Shown here piece by piece: positions 6,886 through 14,919 of a stretch of 22,742 bases of DNA. The stretch is from positions 12,778-35,519 of the forward strand of contig DDQZ01000040.1 of the NCBI GenBank assembly GCA_002343505.1. The letters are read 5' to 3'. Each line of letters begins with the position of its first letter. Within the stretch, counting starts at the first letter, position 1. The DNA is from Verrucomicrobiaceae bacterium UBA2429 (GTDB lineage Bacteria > Verrucomicrobiota > Verrucomicrobiia > Verrucomicrobiales > Verrucomicrobiaceae). Below the pieces are notes generated by a model. It had not been told where the DNA came from. It ran no database searches and was given only the letters and a program-made list of their open reading frames with translations. Both the position numbers and the translations under genes were made by a program.

Positions 6886-8076
6886 ATGAATCCGCTCCAC
6901 GCCGCCGCCGAACACCATCTGCCGGAGTGCCTGTGCTGGCTGAGGCGCATGGTGGAAATCAACAGCTTCACCACCCGCGTCGAAGGCATTGCCGCCCTTG
7001 GCCGGCTCACCGCCGAATGCTTCGCCGGTCTCGGCTTCGAGGCTGAGTTCGCCGCGCCGGCCAATCCCGCCCACGGCAGCCACCTCTTTCTCAGACGCGG
7101 CACCGGCAGGCCCGTCGTGCTCGTCACCCACCTCGACACCGTCTTCCCCCCCGAAGAGGAGCAGCGCCACGCCTTCCACTGGCAGGAGGAAAACGGCCGC
7201 ATTTACGGCCCCGGCACCGTGGACAACAAAGGCGGCACCGCCTTGATCTGGCTCATGCTGCAAACCCTGCGCGACACCGACCCCGCGCTCTTTGAGCAAA
7301 CCCCGTGGCTCGTCGCCGCCAACTCAGCCGAGGAAGTCGTCGGCTCCGACTTCGCCGGCCAGACGCGCGCGCGCTGCCCCGGGGGCGCGCGCATCGTGCT
7401 TGTCTTTGAGGGCGGCCCGCGCGACGACAGCGGCAGCCACCTCGTCACCGCGCGCAAAGGCAGGCTCGAATACCGTCTCGAATGCTCCGGACGCGCCGCC
7501 CATGCCGGCAGCAGCTTCGCGGAGGGGGTGAACGCCGTCGTCGAACTCGCCGCGCTCCTGCCCCGCCTCGCCGCCCTCTCCGATCCGGGCAAAGACCTCA
7601 CCGTCAATGTCGCCAACATCAGCGGCGGCACCGTCCTCAACCGCGTCCCCCACCAAGCCGCCGCCGAACTCGAAATCCGCGCCTTCGACCCCGAAGTGCT
7701 GCACCAGGCCGGGCAGGCCGTCGAAGCCCTCGCAGGCCGGACACCCGGCGGCGCGGAAATCCGCGTCACCCGCCTCGGCCACACCCGCGCCTGGCCAGGC
7801 GGACCGGACACCGACCGCCTTTTCGAGGCATGGCAGCATGCGGGTCAGACCCTCGGCATGAGCGTCCTGCCCATGCGGCGCGGCGGCCTCAGCGACGCGA
7901 ACTACCTCCACACCCTGGCCCCCACCCTCGACGGCCTCGGCCCCGCCGGCGCCAACGCCCACTGCTCCGAGCGCAGCGCCGAGGGTGCCAAACTGCCCGA
8001 ATACGTCCTTGCCGGCTCCTTCGTCCCCAAAGCCGCCCTCAACGTGCTGGCCCTTGGCTCGCTGCTGCGCAGATAA
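6886..8076 (+). CDS. M20 family metallopeptidase (carboxypeptidase G2-like)
   Basis: A 396-residue zinc peptidase of the M20 family, closest in style to glutamate carboxypeptidase. The expected di-metal site is complete: H82 and D84 in VTHLDTVF, bridging D113 in GPGTVDNKGG, catalytic E149 and ligand E150 in NSAEEVVGS, E175 in VFEGG and H359 in GANAHCSERS. The dimerisation (lid) domain lies at about 190-300 and includes the conserved H206 in GRAAHAGS. No signal peptide is seen, so it is likely cytoplasmic. Substrate is unknown; amidohydrolase or dipeptidase activity on N-acyl amino acids or peptides is plausible. It follows cobA-hemD by 10 bases, with no obvious functional link. Confidence 0.92.
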   Translation: MNPLHAAAEHHLPECLCWLRRMVEINSFTTRVEGIAALGRLTAECFAGLGFEAEFAAPANPAHGSHLFLRRGTGRPVVLVTHLDTVFPPEEEQRHAFHWQEENGRIYGPGTVDNKGGTALIWLMLQTLRDTDPALFEQTPWLVAANSAEEVVGSDFAGQTRARCPGGARIVLVFEGGPRDDSGSHLVTARKGRLEYRLECSGRAAHAGSSFAEGVNAVVELAALLPRLAALSDPGKDLTVNVANISGGTVLNRVPHQAAAELEIRAFDPEVLHQAGQAVEALAGRTPGGAEIRVTRLGHTRAWPGGPDTDRLFEAWQHAGQTLGMSVLPMRRGGLSDANYLHTLAPTLDGLGPAGANAHCSERSAEGAKLPEYVLAGSFVPKAALNVLALGSLLRR

Positions 8077-8088
8077 ACTGAAGCTGCG

Positions 8089-9006
8089 TCACTCTGACGC
8101 CGCGACGGACTCAGCGGCGGCGCGCAGGGCCTCGCGCAGGGGGGCGGACTCGGCGGCCAGGGCGCGCTGCTCTTGTTCGTAGAGCGCGCGGCCCTCCGGG
8201 GTCTCGATGCGCACCGGCTCCAGGCCCAGGGCGCGCAGGTCGTAGGGGCTGGCGCGCATGTCGAGCAGGCGCGCCCGGCGGGCCAGCTCGAAGCAGCGCC
8301 CGATGAGGTCGGAGCCGGCCCATGGCAGGAGTTTGGCGGACCATTTGTAGAGGTCCATGTTCGCGTGCAGGCAGCCGGCCTGCTCCATCCGCGGGCGGGT
8401 TTCGAGGGTGGGATTGAGCGTGTTGAGCGGGCGCGCGGCGGGGGTGAAGAAGCGGTAGGCGTCGTAGTGGGAGCAGCCGATTGTCTGCGCCTCGACAAAG
8501 GCGGCCAGCGCCTCCGGCGGCAGGCGCAGCTCATGGCTCTGGTGCCGGACCAGCTCGCGGCTCTGCCGGTAAACCATGGCCCACTCATGCAGGCCCAGGC
8601 AGCCGAAGCGCGCGGGCCGCTCCCGCACGCGCGCGCACAGCTCCGCCACCCACGCCGCCAGGCGGCGGCGCGGTTCGGGCGGCGGCTGCGCGTGGCTCAG
8701 CAGCCCGTCCCGCCTCTGCCAGGCGGCGCCGGCCAGCCAGGGCATGGCCTCCAGGTCCGCGTCCTCCACCTCGATGGCCGCGCCCCAGGGCGGAGTCCAC
8801 TGGCGCAGCCTGGCGGGGGAGAGGGTGTAGTAGGTGAAGAGGAAGTCCTCCACCGGGTGCTTCAAGCCGCGCGCGCGCCGCTCCACGAAGGCCAGCGCCG
8901 CCGCGTCCACCCGCGCCGCATGAGCCGCGCGCAGCGCCTGCCAGCGCGCGCGCGTCCACACGCTCCGCGGCGCGGCGCGGTGCGGGTCGGGGAGGTCGGC
9001 GGTCAT
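8089..9006 (-). CDS. Conserved protein of unknown function (family often labelled 3-methyladenine DNA glycosylase)
   Basis: A 305-residue protein with strongly patterned motifs: HPVEDFLFTYY at 50-60, FGCLGLHEWAMVYR at 134-147, CSHYDAYRFFT at 178-188, AGCLHANMDLYKW at 210-222 and LLDMRASPYDL at 248-258. I recognise these from a family common in actinobacteria that databases often label 3-methyladenine DNA glycosylase. No helix-hairpin-helix or other glycosylase motif is visible, so that name looks unsupported. The conserved H140, E141, C178, H180, D182, C212, H214 and D218 suggest an enzyme, possibly metal-dependent (inference). It has no signal peptide or membrane segment. It is convergent with the M20 peptidase (12 bases between stops) and divergent from the L,D-transpeptidase. 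Confidence 0.8.
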   Translation of the reverse strand: MTADLPDPHRAAPRSVWTRARWQALRAAHAARVDAAALAFVERRARGLKHPVEDFLFTYYTLSPARLRQWTPPWGAAIEVEDADLEAMPWLAGAAWQRRDGLLSHAQPPPEPRRRLAAWVAELCARVRERPARFGCLGLHEWAMVYRQSRELVRHQSHELRLPPEALAAFVEAQTIGCSHYDAYRFFTPAARPLNTLNPTLETRPRMEQAGCLHANMDLYKWSAKLLPWAGSDLIGRCFELARRARLLDMRASPYDLRALGLEPVRIETPEGRALYEQEQRALAAESAPLREALRAAAESVAASE

Positions 9007-9104
9007 GGCGCGCGCACATGGCCGGGAATGGCGCGCATTTCAAGAGGACGCGCGCCGCTTCTCCGCTATGCTCGCGCGTCCGCGCCGCCGCGCCTTTTCC
9101 CCTG

Positions 9105-10076
9105 ATGCCTTTGCCACGAGTCACCGCCTGCCTTCTCGCCTGCCCCGCCTTGCCCGGCGCGCAGGAGGCCGCCCTGCCGGAGCCTGATCCGCTCCAGGAC
9201 ATGAATGTCGTCCTGCAGATGCAGATCTTCCTCGACAACCAGCTCTTCGGCCCCGGCAAGCTGGACGGCGTGTGGGGGGAGTTCACCCACAAGGCCGCCG
9301 TCAACTACAACTTCGCCAGGGGCCGCGCCGACATCCACGACCTGGCGCCGGTGATGAGCGAGGCCGCGCGCGCCGTGCCCGTGATCCTGGCGGCCTGGCG
9401 CATTCCCGGGAGCCTGCTCGGGCATGTGGACCCCTCGCTGCCGGAGGACCCGGAGCAGCAGTCCAAGTTTCCCGCCATGGCCTACCGCAGCCTGCGGGAG
9501 CTGGTGGCGGAGCGCTTCCACACCGACGAGACTTTCCTGGCGCTGTGCAACCCGGGCCTCGACCTCGCGCGGCTGGAGCCGGGCGTCATCGTCACGGTGC
9601 CCAATGTGAGCGCCTTCCGCATCGAGGACATCAAGCCGCTGCGCAGCTTCCCCAGGGACGAGGCGCTCAGTGCGCGCACCATCGTGGTGGACACCACCGA
9701 GCGGATTGCCGCCATTTATGACGCGGCGGAACGGCTGGTGGCGGGTTTCCCGATCACACCGGGAAGGCCGGAATTCATTCCTGTCGGCACCTGGAGCGTG
9801 CAGACGATGATCACCACGCCGAATTTCCGCTACGACAGGAAGTTCCTGGAGGAGGGCACGCGCGGCGAGGAGGCGTGGCTGCTGCCGCCGGGGCCGAACA
9901 GCCCCATCGGCGTGCTCTGGTGCGGCCTGAGCAAGTCGGGCATCGGCATTCACGGCACGGCGCTGCCGCGCACCATCGGGCGCAGCCGCAGCGCGGGCTG
10001 CGTGCGCCTGGCCAACTGGGACGCCATCCGGCTGCCGGCGCTGGTGCGCCCCGGCGCGCGTGTCATCGTGCGTTGA
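9105..10076 (+). CDS. L,D-transpeptidase (YkuD domain) with N-terminal peptidoglycan-binding-like region
   Basis: A protein of 323 residues from the ATG at 9105, which gives a signal peptide (MPLPRVTACLLACPALPGA); the frame is open from 9018 but the extra 29 residues look untranslated. Residues about 35-65 (LQMQIFLDNQLFGPGKLDGVWG) resemble a peptidoglycan-binding domain. The C-terminal YkuD domain has TIVVDTTERIAAIYD as its first strands, GTWSVQTMITTP, and the catalytic region with H283 in IHGTALP and C299 in SRSAGCVRL. The usual motif is S-[HR]-G-C; here Ala replaces His/Arg. Such enzymes make 3-3 cross-links or attach lipoprotein to peptidoglycan in the periplasm. Its stop is eight bases from that of the convergent acyltransferase gene. 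Confidence 0.9.
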   Translation: MPLPRVTACLLACPALPGAQEAALPEPDPLQDMNVVLQMQIFLDNQLFGPGKLDGVWGEFTHKAAVNYNFARGRADIHDLAPVMSEAARAVPVILAAWRIPGSLLGHVDPSLPEDPEQQSKFPAMAYRSLRELVAERFHTDETFLALCNPGLDLARLEPGVIVTVPNVSAFRIEDIKPLRSFPRDEALSARTIVVDTTERIAAIYDAAERLVAGFPITPGRPEFIPVGTWSVQTMITTPNFRYDRKFLEEGTRGEEAWLLPPGPNSPIGVLWCGLSKSGIGIHGTALPRTIGRSRSAGCVRLANWDAIRLPALVRPGARVIVR

Positions 10077-10084
10077 GCGCCGCC

Positions 10085-11893
10085 TCAGCGCGGCGCGTGC
10101 CTGGCCAGCCAGGCGCGGCAGTTTTCCTCGCCCATGTATTTGGCCAGCAGGCGCGGCTCGGTCTCGGTGAGGTCCACGAGGATGAGGCCGTCTATGACGG
10201 AGGAGAAATCCCTGTCCACGTTGAAGCTGAGGATGGTGCCGCTGAGGCGGAGGTAGTGCTTGAGCAGGACGGGGATGCCCTTGCCGTCGGTCTCGACGCT
10301 GGAGATGAGCGCGGAGCAGTCGTCCACGTCGCGGAGGCTGGCGCTGATGAACTCGCGCATCATCCTTTTCCCGCGCATGTAGCGGAAGGGGTTGCGCGGC
10401 TTCACATAGCTGGCCAGGTCCTCGTGCAGGCAGTTCTCCTGGAGGAACTCCACCATCATCTTCCGGCTCAGGCTGTCGTAGTCCTTGCTGATGCTGACCG
10501 GCCCGAAGAGCTTGGTGTAACCCTCGTTGCGCACCATCCATTGGGCGATGCCGCGCCAGAGCAGGGGCAGGGAGGAAAGGTTGCGTTGGTATTCCCCGGC
10601 GACGAAACTGCGCCCCATCTCCACGGCGTTGCCGAGGCTGGCCAGGAAGGGCTTTTCGAATTTGAAGAGCGTGCTGGTGTAGAGCCCCTTGGGGCCGTAT
10701 TCGCGCAGGATCATGTCGGCGCGGCCCAGGCGGTAGGCTCCGGCGACGCGGCCCTTCTCCTCGTCCCAGAGAAACAGGTGCTCGTAATAGCGGTCGAACT
10801 TGTCCAGGTCCACCTCCTGTCCGGTGCCCTCGCCCACCTGCCGGAAAGTGACCTCCCGCAGCCGCCCGATCTCCCGCAGCGTCTCGGGGATCTCGTGCGA
10901 GTGCGCGGCATAGACGCCGAAGCCGCCCTGGCTCGCGAGGCAGGCCCCGTGCTCGCGCAGATGACGCACCTCCGCCTGGATGCGCTGCTGGTGGCGCTCG
11001 TGGCGGAAGCGGTCTGCGGGCTGGGTGTCCGCCTGTGTGTCCGCGGAGCGCCCGTCATTGGCCTGCCTGCGTCCGGCCAGGATGAAGGTGTGGACGCGCA
11101 GATACTTGGTGAGCGCCTCGTCGTCCTCGAACTTTCTGAGCTTGGCAAACGGAATGACCGCCCCCGCACGCATCTCCACGCGCGTGCCGCGCTTGTTGCA
11201 GAACTCGCGCAGCAGCAGGCCGGTGCGCAGGCGCGGATGCACCAGCCCGGCGGCGTGGAAAAGCGCGCTGTTCCTGCCGGGAAAATACACCGGCAGCACC
11301 GCCGCGCCCGTCCGCCGCACCAGGGCCGCCGCATGGCTGCTCCACGCCGGGTCCTCAATGCCGCGCCCCGGGCGCCAGCGCGAGACCTCGCCCGCCGGGA
11401 AGATGACCAGCGCGCCGCCGCCCTTGAGGTGGCGCATGGCCTCCTTCATGCCGGCCAGGTTCTCCCTCGCGGCCTCGGCGCCGCCGAAGGGGTTCACTGG
11501 AATGATGTGCGGACGCAGCCGCTTGAACCTGCCGAGCAGCGAGTTGGTCATCACCTTCACATCGGGACGCTGGCGCGCCGCGTAATGCGCCAGCACCACC
11601 GGATCGAGGATGCCAAAGGGGTGGTTCGCCACGATCACCAGAGGACCGGATTTCGGAAACTCAAACTCCGGCGCCTCGTCCACATCACCACTGGCGTCCA
11701 TGGCCTCCAGCACGGATTCGAACCAGGCCTCGCAGGTCCGGCCCTCACTCCGCGCGTCCTGCAGGCGCGCCGCCTCCTGATAAATCTCCTCCAGCCCGCG
11801 CAGCCCCAGCGGCCCCTCGAAAAAGGGGCTGAAAGCACGGTAGAGTCCGCGCTGCCATGCGGCCGGGAGATGTTCGCCGGGGTCGAGAATCAT
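10085..11893 (-). CDS. Bifunctional acyltransferase, OlsF-like (PlsC-type domain plus N-acyltransferase domain)
   Basis: A 602-residue fusion. Residues about 1-275 are a PlsC-type lysophospholipid acyltransferase with NHPFGILD at 90-97 (the H-x5-D spacing of the hemolysin-linked subgroup), NSLLGRF, IIPVNPFGG and FPAGE at 165-169. Residues 276-310 are a polar linker. Residues about 320-520 resemble the OlsB-type GNAT fold that N-acylates ornithine: IGRLREVTFR, VAGAYRLG, EMGRSFVAGEYQRN and LPLLWRGI. This order matches OlsF, in which the C-terminal half N-acylates ornithine and the N-terminal half adds the second acyl chain to give ornithine lipid. The amino acid substrate cannot be read from sequence. 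A perfect palindrome lies just before the start codon. Confidence 0.85.
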   Translation of the reverse strand: MILDPGEHLPAAWQRGLYRAFSPFFEGPLGLRGLEEIYQEAARLQDARSEGRTCEAWFESVLEAMDASGDVDEAPEFEFPKSGPLVIVANHPFGILDPVVLAHYAARQRPDVKVMTNSLLGRFKRLRPHIIPVNPFGGAEAARENLAGMKEAMRHLKGGGALVIFPAGEVSRWRPGRGIEDPAWSSHAAALVRRTGAAVLPVYFPGRNSALFHAAGLVHPRLRTGLLLREFCNKRGTRVEMRAGAVIPFAKLRKFEDDEALTKYLRVHTFILAGRRQANDGRSADTQADTQPADRFRHERHQQRIQAEVRHLREHGACLASQGGFGVYAAHSHEIPETLREIGRLREVTFRQVGEGTGQEVDLDKFDRYYEHLFLWDEEKGRVAGAYRLGRADMILREYGPKGLYTSTLFKFEKPFLASLGNAVEMGRSFVAGEYQRNLSSLPLLWRGIAQWMVRNEGYTKLFGPVSISKDYDSLSRKMMVEFLQENCLHEDLASYVKPRNPFRYMRGKRMMREFISASLRDVDDCSALISSVETDGKGIPVLLKHYLRLSGTILSFNVDRDFSSVIDGLILVDLTETEPRLLAKYMGEENCRAWLARHAPR

Positions 11894-11901
11894 CGGTTGA
11901 T

Positions 11902-11916
11902 CACTTTGTCAAAGTG
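11902..11916. promoter_or_regulatory. Perfect palindrome next to the OlsF-like start codon, candidate operator
   Basis: CACTTTG-T-CAAAGTG is a 7+7 perfect inverted repeat with a one-base centre, eight bases upstream of the minus-strand start codon at 11893. It lies in the 159-base divergent region shared with prmC. It is too short and lacks a T-run to be a terminator. Binding by a dimeric repressor is an inference. Confidence 0.35.
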
Positions 11917-12052
11917 GCAGCTTGAAGAATTCACGCTGGATGGCAACCCCTCATGCAGTGCCGGTCTTGTCACTTCTTCATGCCGCGTTTGCACACCACT
12001 TGTGCTGAATTTGCCCTTGCAATCCCGTCCCCGGCCAGGAGCTACTCGCCGC

Positions 12053-12931
12053 ATGTCCAAACCCCTGCTCGAAACCCTGCACGCCGGCGCCGGCTATCTG
12101 GAAAAACACGGCGTGGAGGAGGCGCGGCTGAACATGGAGCATCTGCTGGCCCATGTGCTGGGCTGCCGCCGCCTCGACCTCTACCTGCGCCACGCCGAGG
12201 TCCCGCGCGAGGATGATCTGGCACGCCTGCGCGAGCTGGCCAAGCGCCGTGCCTCAGGCGAGCCGCTTCAGCACCTGCTTGGCACGGTGGACTTCCTCGG
12301 CCACGAGCTGGTCTGCGACGAGCGCGCCCTCATCCCCAGGCCGGAGACGGAGTATTTGTGCGATCTGCTCATCAAGGCGAGTCGCGCCTCCCCGCCCGTC
12401 CGCGTGCTCGACATGGCCGCCGGCTCCGGCTGCATCGGCCTCACCCTTGCAGCCGCCTGGCCCGGCAGCCAGGTGACCCTGGCCGACATCTCCGAGGACG
12501 CGCTCGATCTGGCGCGCCTCAATGCCGGACGCCTCGGACTCGATGCGGTGCGCATCGTGCGCAGCGATCTCTTTGAGAAAATCAGCGGCGGCTTTGACCT
12601 CATCGTCAGCAACCTGCCCTACATCCCCAGCGCGGAGATCGCCACCCTCAGCCGCGAAGTGCGGCGCGACCCCGCGCTCGCCCTGGATGGCGGCCCGGAT
12701 GGTCTGGACATCGTGCGGCGTTTCCTCGCCGCCGCGCCCGCGCACCTCAACGCGGAGGGCGGCATCGCCCTCGAAGTCGGGCACGACCAGGGGGAAAGCA
12801 CCGCCGCATACGCCGCCGCCCGCGGCTGGCGGGACGCGCGCACGCTGCCAGACCTCGCGGGCATCCCGCGCTTCGTCCTCGCCACAGCGCCCGCACGCGC
12901 TGCTGAGGCTGCCGCGCCGGAGACGGAGTGA
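12053..12931 (+). CDS. prmC: Peptide chain release factor N5-glutamine methyltransferase
   Basis: A 292-residue PrmC (HemK), which methylates the Gln of the GGQ motif in release factors RF1/RF2 using SAM. The N-terminal helical domain is followed by IPRPETEYL (93-102, holding the PETE signature), the SAM-binding motif VLDMAAGSGCIGL at 118-130, LADISEDAL and the catalytic NLPY at 187-190. Most PrmC proteins have NPPY, but Leu at the second place is tolerated in the wider (N/D/S)-x-P-(Y/F) family. The ATG at 12053 gives the normal N-terminus; the open frame extends far upstream only because it runs opposite the acyltransferase gene. murA follows after 45 bases, probably in the same transcript. 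Confidence 0.95.
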   Translation: MSKPLLETLHAGAGYLEKHGVEEARLNMEHLLAHVLGCRRLDLYLRHAEVPREDDLARLRELAKRRASGEPLQHLLGTVDFLGHELVCDERALIPRPETEYLCDLLIKASRASPPVRVLDMAAGSGCIGLTLAAAWPGSQVTLADISEDALDLARLNAGRLGLDAVRIVRSDLFEKISGGFDLIVSNLPYIPSAEIATLSREVRRDPALALDGGPDGLDIVRRFLAAAPAHLNAEGGIALEVGHDQGESTAAYAAARGWRDARTLPDLAGIPRFVLATAPARAAEAAAPETE

Positions 12932-12976
12932 TTTTCCGCTTGCAGCGGGGAATGCGCGGCGCACTTCAAACCGCAC

Positions 12977-14239
12977 ATGGAAAAACTCATCGTTCACGGC
13001 GGCGCGCCATTGAAGGGCCGCGTCAACATCAGCGGGTCGAAGAACTCCTCCCTGCCCATCCTCGCCGCCACCCTGCTCACCCGGGACACCTGCACCATCC
13101 GCCGCGTGCCCGACCTGAGCGACACCAACTACATGGTGCGCATCCTCGGCGAGCTGGGCTCGGAGGTCGAGCGCGCCAGCGGTGTCGTGGTGGTCAAGGC
13201 GGAGAAAATCAAGTCCGTGGCGCCCTACGATCTGGTGCGCAAAATGCGCGCCAGCATCTGCGTGCTCGGGCCGCTGACCGGGAGGCTGAAAAAATGCACC
13301 GTCTCCCTGCCCGGCGGCTGCGTCATTGGCGACAGGCCCGTGGACTTGCATCTCAAAGGCCTGGAGGCGCTGGGCGCGCAAATCGAAGTGGAGGGCGGGG
13401 ACATCCGCGTGAACGCGAGGAAGGGCTTCAAAGGCGGCCCCATGAACCTGATGGGCAAACACGGCTCCACCGTGCTCGGCACGGACAATGTCATGATGGC
13501 CGCCGTGCTCGCCAAAGGCACGACCATCATCGAAGGCGCGGCCGCCGAGCCGGAGGTCGAGGACCTGGCGGACTTCCTCGTCAAGATGGGCGCCAAAATC
13601 GAGGGCGCCGGCAGCAACCGCATCGTCATCCAGGGCGTCAAGGAACTGCACGGCGCGGAGCACACCGTCATCCCGGACCGCATCGAAGCGGGCACCTTCC
13701 TCTGCGCGGGCGCGATGACAGGCGAAGGCATCACCTTGCGCCGCGTCATGCCGGAGCACCTGACCGCAGTTGTTGACGCTTTGAAAAAATGCGGCTTCCC
13801 CGTCGAGACCACTCGCGACAGCATCACCATCGCCCCGAATCCCGGCGCGCGCGGCTTTGACCTCACCACCCTCTGCTATCCCGGCTTTCCCACCGACATG
13901 CAGGCGCAGTTTTGCGCGCTGGCCTGCGCCATCAACGACACCAGCACCATCACCGAGACCATCTTCCCGCAGCGCTTCATGCATGTGGCGGAGATGAAGC
14001 GCATGGGCGCCGACATTGACCTCCAGGGCGCCACCGCGCGCATCCGCGGCGGCGCTCCGCTCAAAGGCGCGCCCGTCATGGCCAGCGACCTGCGCGCCTC
14101 CGCCGCGCTCGTCCTGGCCGGACTCGTCGCCGGCGGCAGGACCGAGGTGAACCGCCTCTACCACATTGACCGCGGCTACGAGCACCTCGACGACAAGCTC
14201 GCCTCCCTCGGCGCGCATGTCGAGCGCGTGCGGGAGTGA
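12977..14239 (+). CDS. murA: UDP-N-acetylglucosamine 1-carboxyvinyltransferase
   Basis: A 420-residue MurA, which catalyses the first committed step of peptidoglycan synthesis by adding enolpyruvyl from PEP to UDP-GlcNAc in the cytoplasm. The K22-N23 pair of the SKNSSLP segment, [10 protein letters not shown] at 91-100, catalytic C115 in [11 protein letters not shown] and the acidic residue in [12 protein letters not shown] are all present. Length equals the E. coli enzyme. C115, the residue attacked by fosfomycin, is Cys and not Asp, so the enzyme is expected to be fosfomycin-sensitive (inference). The start at 12977 fits the family N-terminus MEKLIVHGG. It follows prmC by 45 bases and is convergent with the membrane protein gene, with only five bases between stops. 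Confidence 0.97.
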   Translation: MEKLIVHGGAPLKGRVNISGSKNSSLPILAATLLTRDTCTIRRVPDLSDTNYMVRILGELGSEVERASGVVVVKAEKIKSVAPYDLVRKMRASICVLGPLTGRLKKCTVSLPGGCVIGDRPVDLHLKGLEALGAQIEVEGGDIRVNARKGFKGGPMNLMGKHGSTVLGTDNVMMAAVLAKGTTIIEGAAAEPEVEDLADFLVKMGAKIEGAGSNRIVIQGVKELHGAEHTVIPDRIEAGTFLCAGAMTGEGITLRRVMPEHLTAVVDALKKCGFPVETTRDSITIAPNPGARGFDLTTLCYPGFPTDMQAQFCALACAINDTSTITETIFPQRFMHVAEMKRMGADIDLQGATARIRGGAPLKGAPVMASDLRASAALVLAGLVAGGRTEVNRLYHIDRGYEHLDDKLASLGAHVERVRE

Positions 14240-14244
14240 GGCGG

Positions 14245-14919
14245 TCAGTTGTTTCTGTCCCTCGCCAAAATCAAAAGCCAGGTCAGCGCCGAAGCCACCG
14301 ACACCGGCACTGACAGAAGGGTCATGGTGAAAAGCCAGCTCCATGCCGCGTCCTGGGAGGACTTGTCCGCCTCGCGTATGCCGCCCATGATGTTGACCAC
14401 GACATGCTGGAGGTTCAGCGAGGTCAGCGCCCAAAAAATGACGGCCAGCGGCATGGTGGCGGCCACGACCAGAGTGCCCGGCGAAAAGCGTCCCCATACC
14501 CGCAGATAGTGAACCCACAAAGCCACACGCCAGGCAGCCACCAGCAGCAGAAAGCGCAGGTTCATGTGATTGGCCTCCTGCAGAGTCATCCACTTCTCCA
14601 CCGGCACGGCATAAAGGATGGCAGGCGGAGCCGTCATCGTGATGAAAGCCAGCACGCGCGCATAACTGAAAAGCAGGGGTTCCAAAGGCTTCACCACGCA
14701 CCAGAGAAGGGCCGACAGCACAAAAACATAGACCACTGAGCCGGCTCCCAGATGCTGAAGCAGCGAAGCGCGCGGATCATCCCAATACCGGCCCATGCCC
14801 ACCACCCAGCAGGCTGCCAGGCCGGCGAGCGCATGGCGCGGTCCCAGGCTCGCATAGTCATCCTGCGTGGCACGGAATGTGAGGAGCCTCAGCCAGAAGC
14901 GGGGGAGGGAGTCATTCAT
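14245..14919 (-). CDS. Six-helix membrane protein of unknown function
   Basis: A 224-residue protein I do not recognise by name. Six hydrophobic segments are visible at about 29-45, 58-76, 86-105, 120-138, 148-167 and 192-219, predicting an inner-membrane protein with a short cytoplasmic N-terminus and few charged loops. No catalytic or transporter motif is apparent. The layout recalls Yip1-like membrane proteins, but this is only a resemblance. Its start codon overlaps the end of the radical SAM gene by eight bases (ATGAATGA), so the two are translationally coupled and likely act together or are co-regulated. Base composition is slightly less GC-rich than in neighbouring murA. Confidence 0.75.
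   Translation of the reverse strand: MNDSLPRFWLRLLTFRATQDDYASLGPRHALAGLAACWVVGMGRYWDDPRASLLQHLGAGSVVYVFVLSALLWCVVKPLEPLLFSYARVLAFITMTAPPAILYAVPVEKWMTLQEANHMNLRFLLLVAAWRVALWVHYLRVWGRFSPGTLVVAATMPLAVIFWALTSLNLQHVVVNIMGGIREADKSSQDAAWSWLFTMTLLSVPVSVASALTWLLILARDRNN

Noticed and set aside
5178..7202. A 674-codon open frame on the minus strand opposite cobA-hemD
   Set aside because: It runs antisense through a gene with complete conserved motifs; its composition (His, Gly, Ala and Asp rich, low complexity) is a by-product of high GC. No domain is visible.
8089..9006. Naming the protein a DNA glycosylase
   Set aside because: The database label for this family has no support in the sequence; no glycosylase fold motif is visible.
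9875..12052. A long plus-strand open frame upstream of and continuous with prmC
   Set aside because: It lies opposite the acyltransferase gene and inside the end of the L,D-transpeptidase gene. Only the part from 12053 resembles a protein family.
12254..14701. An 815-codon minus-strand frame opposite prmC and murA
   Set aside because: Antisense shadow of two well-supported genes; no recognisable domain.
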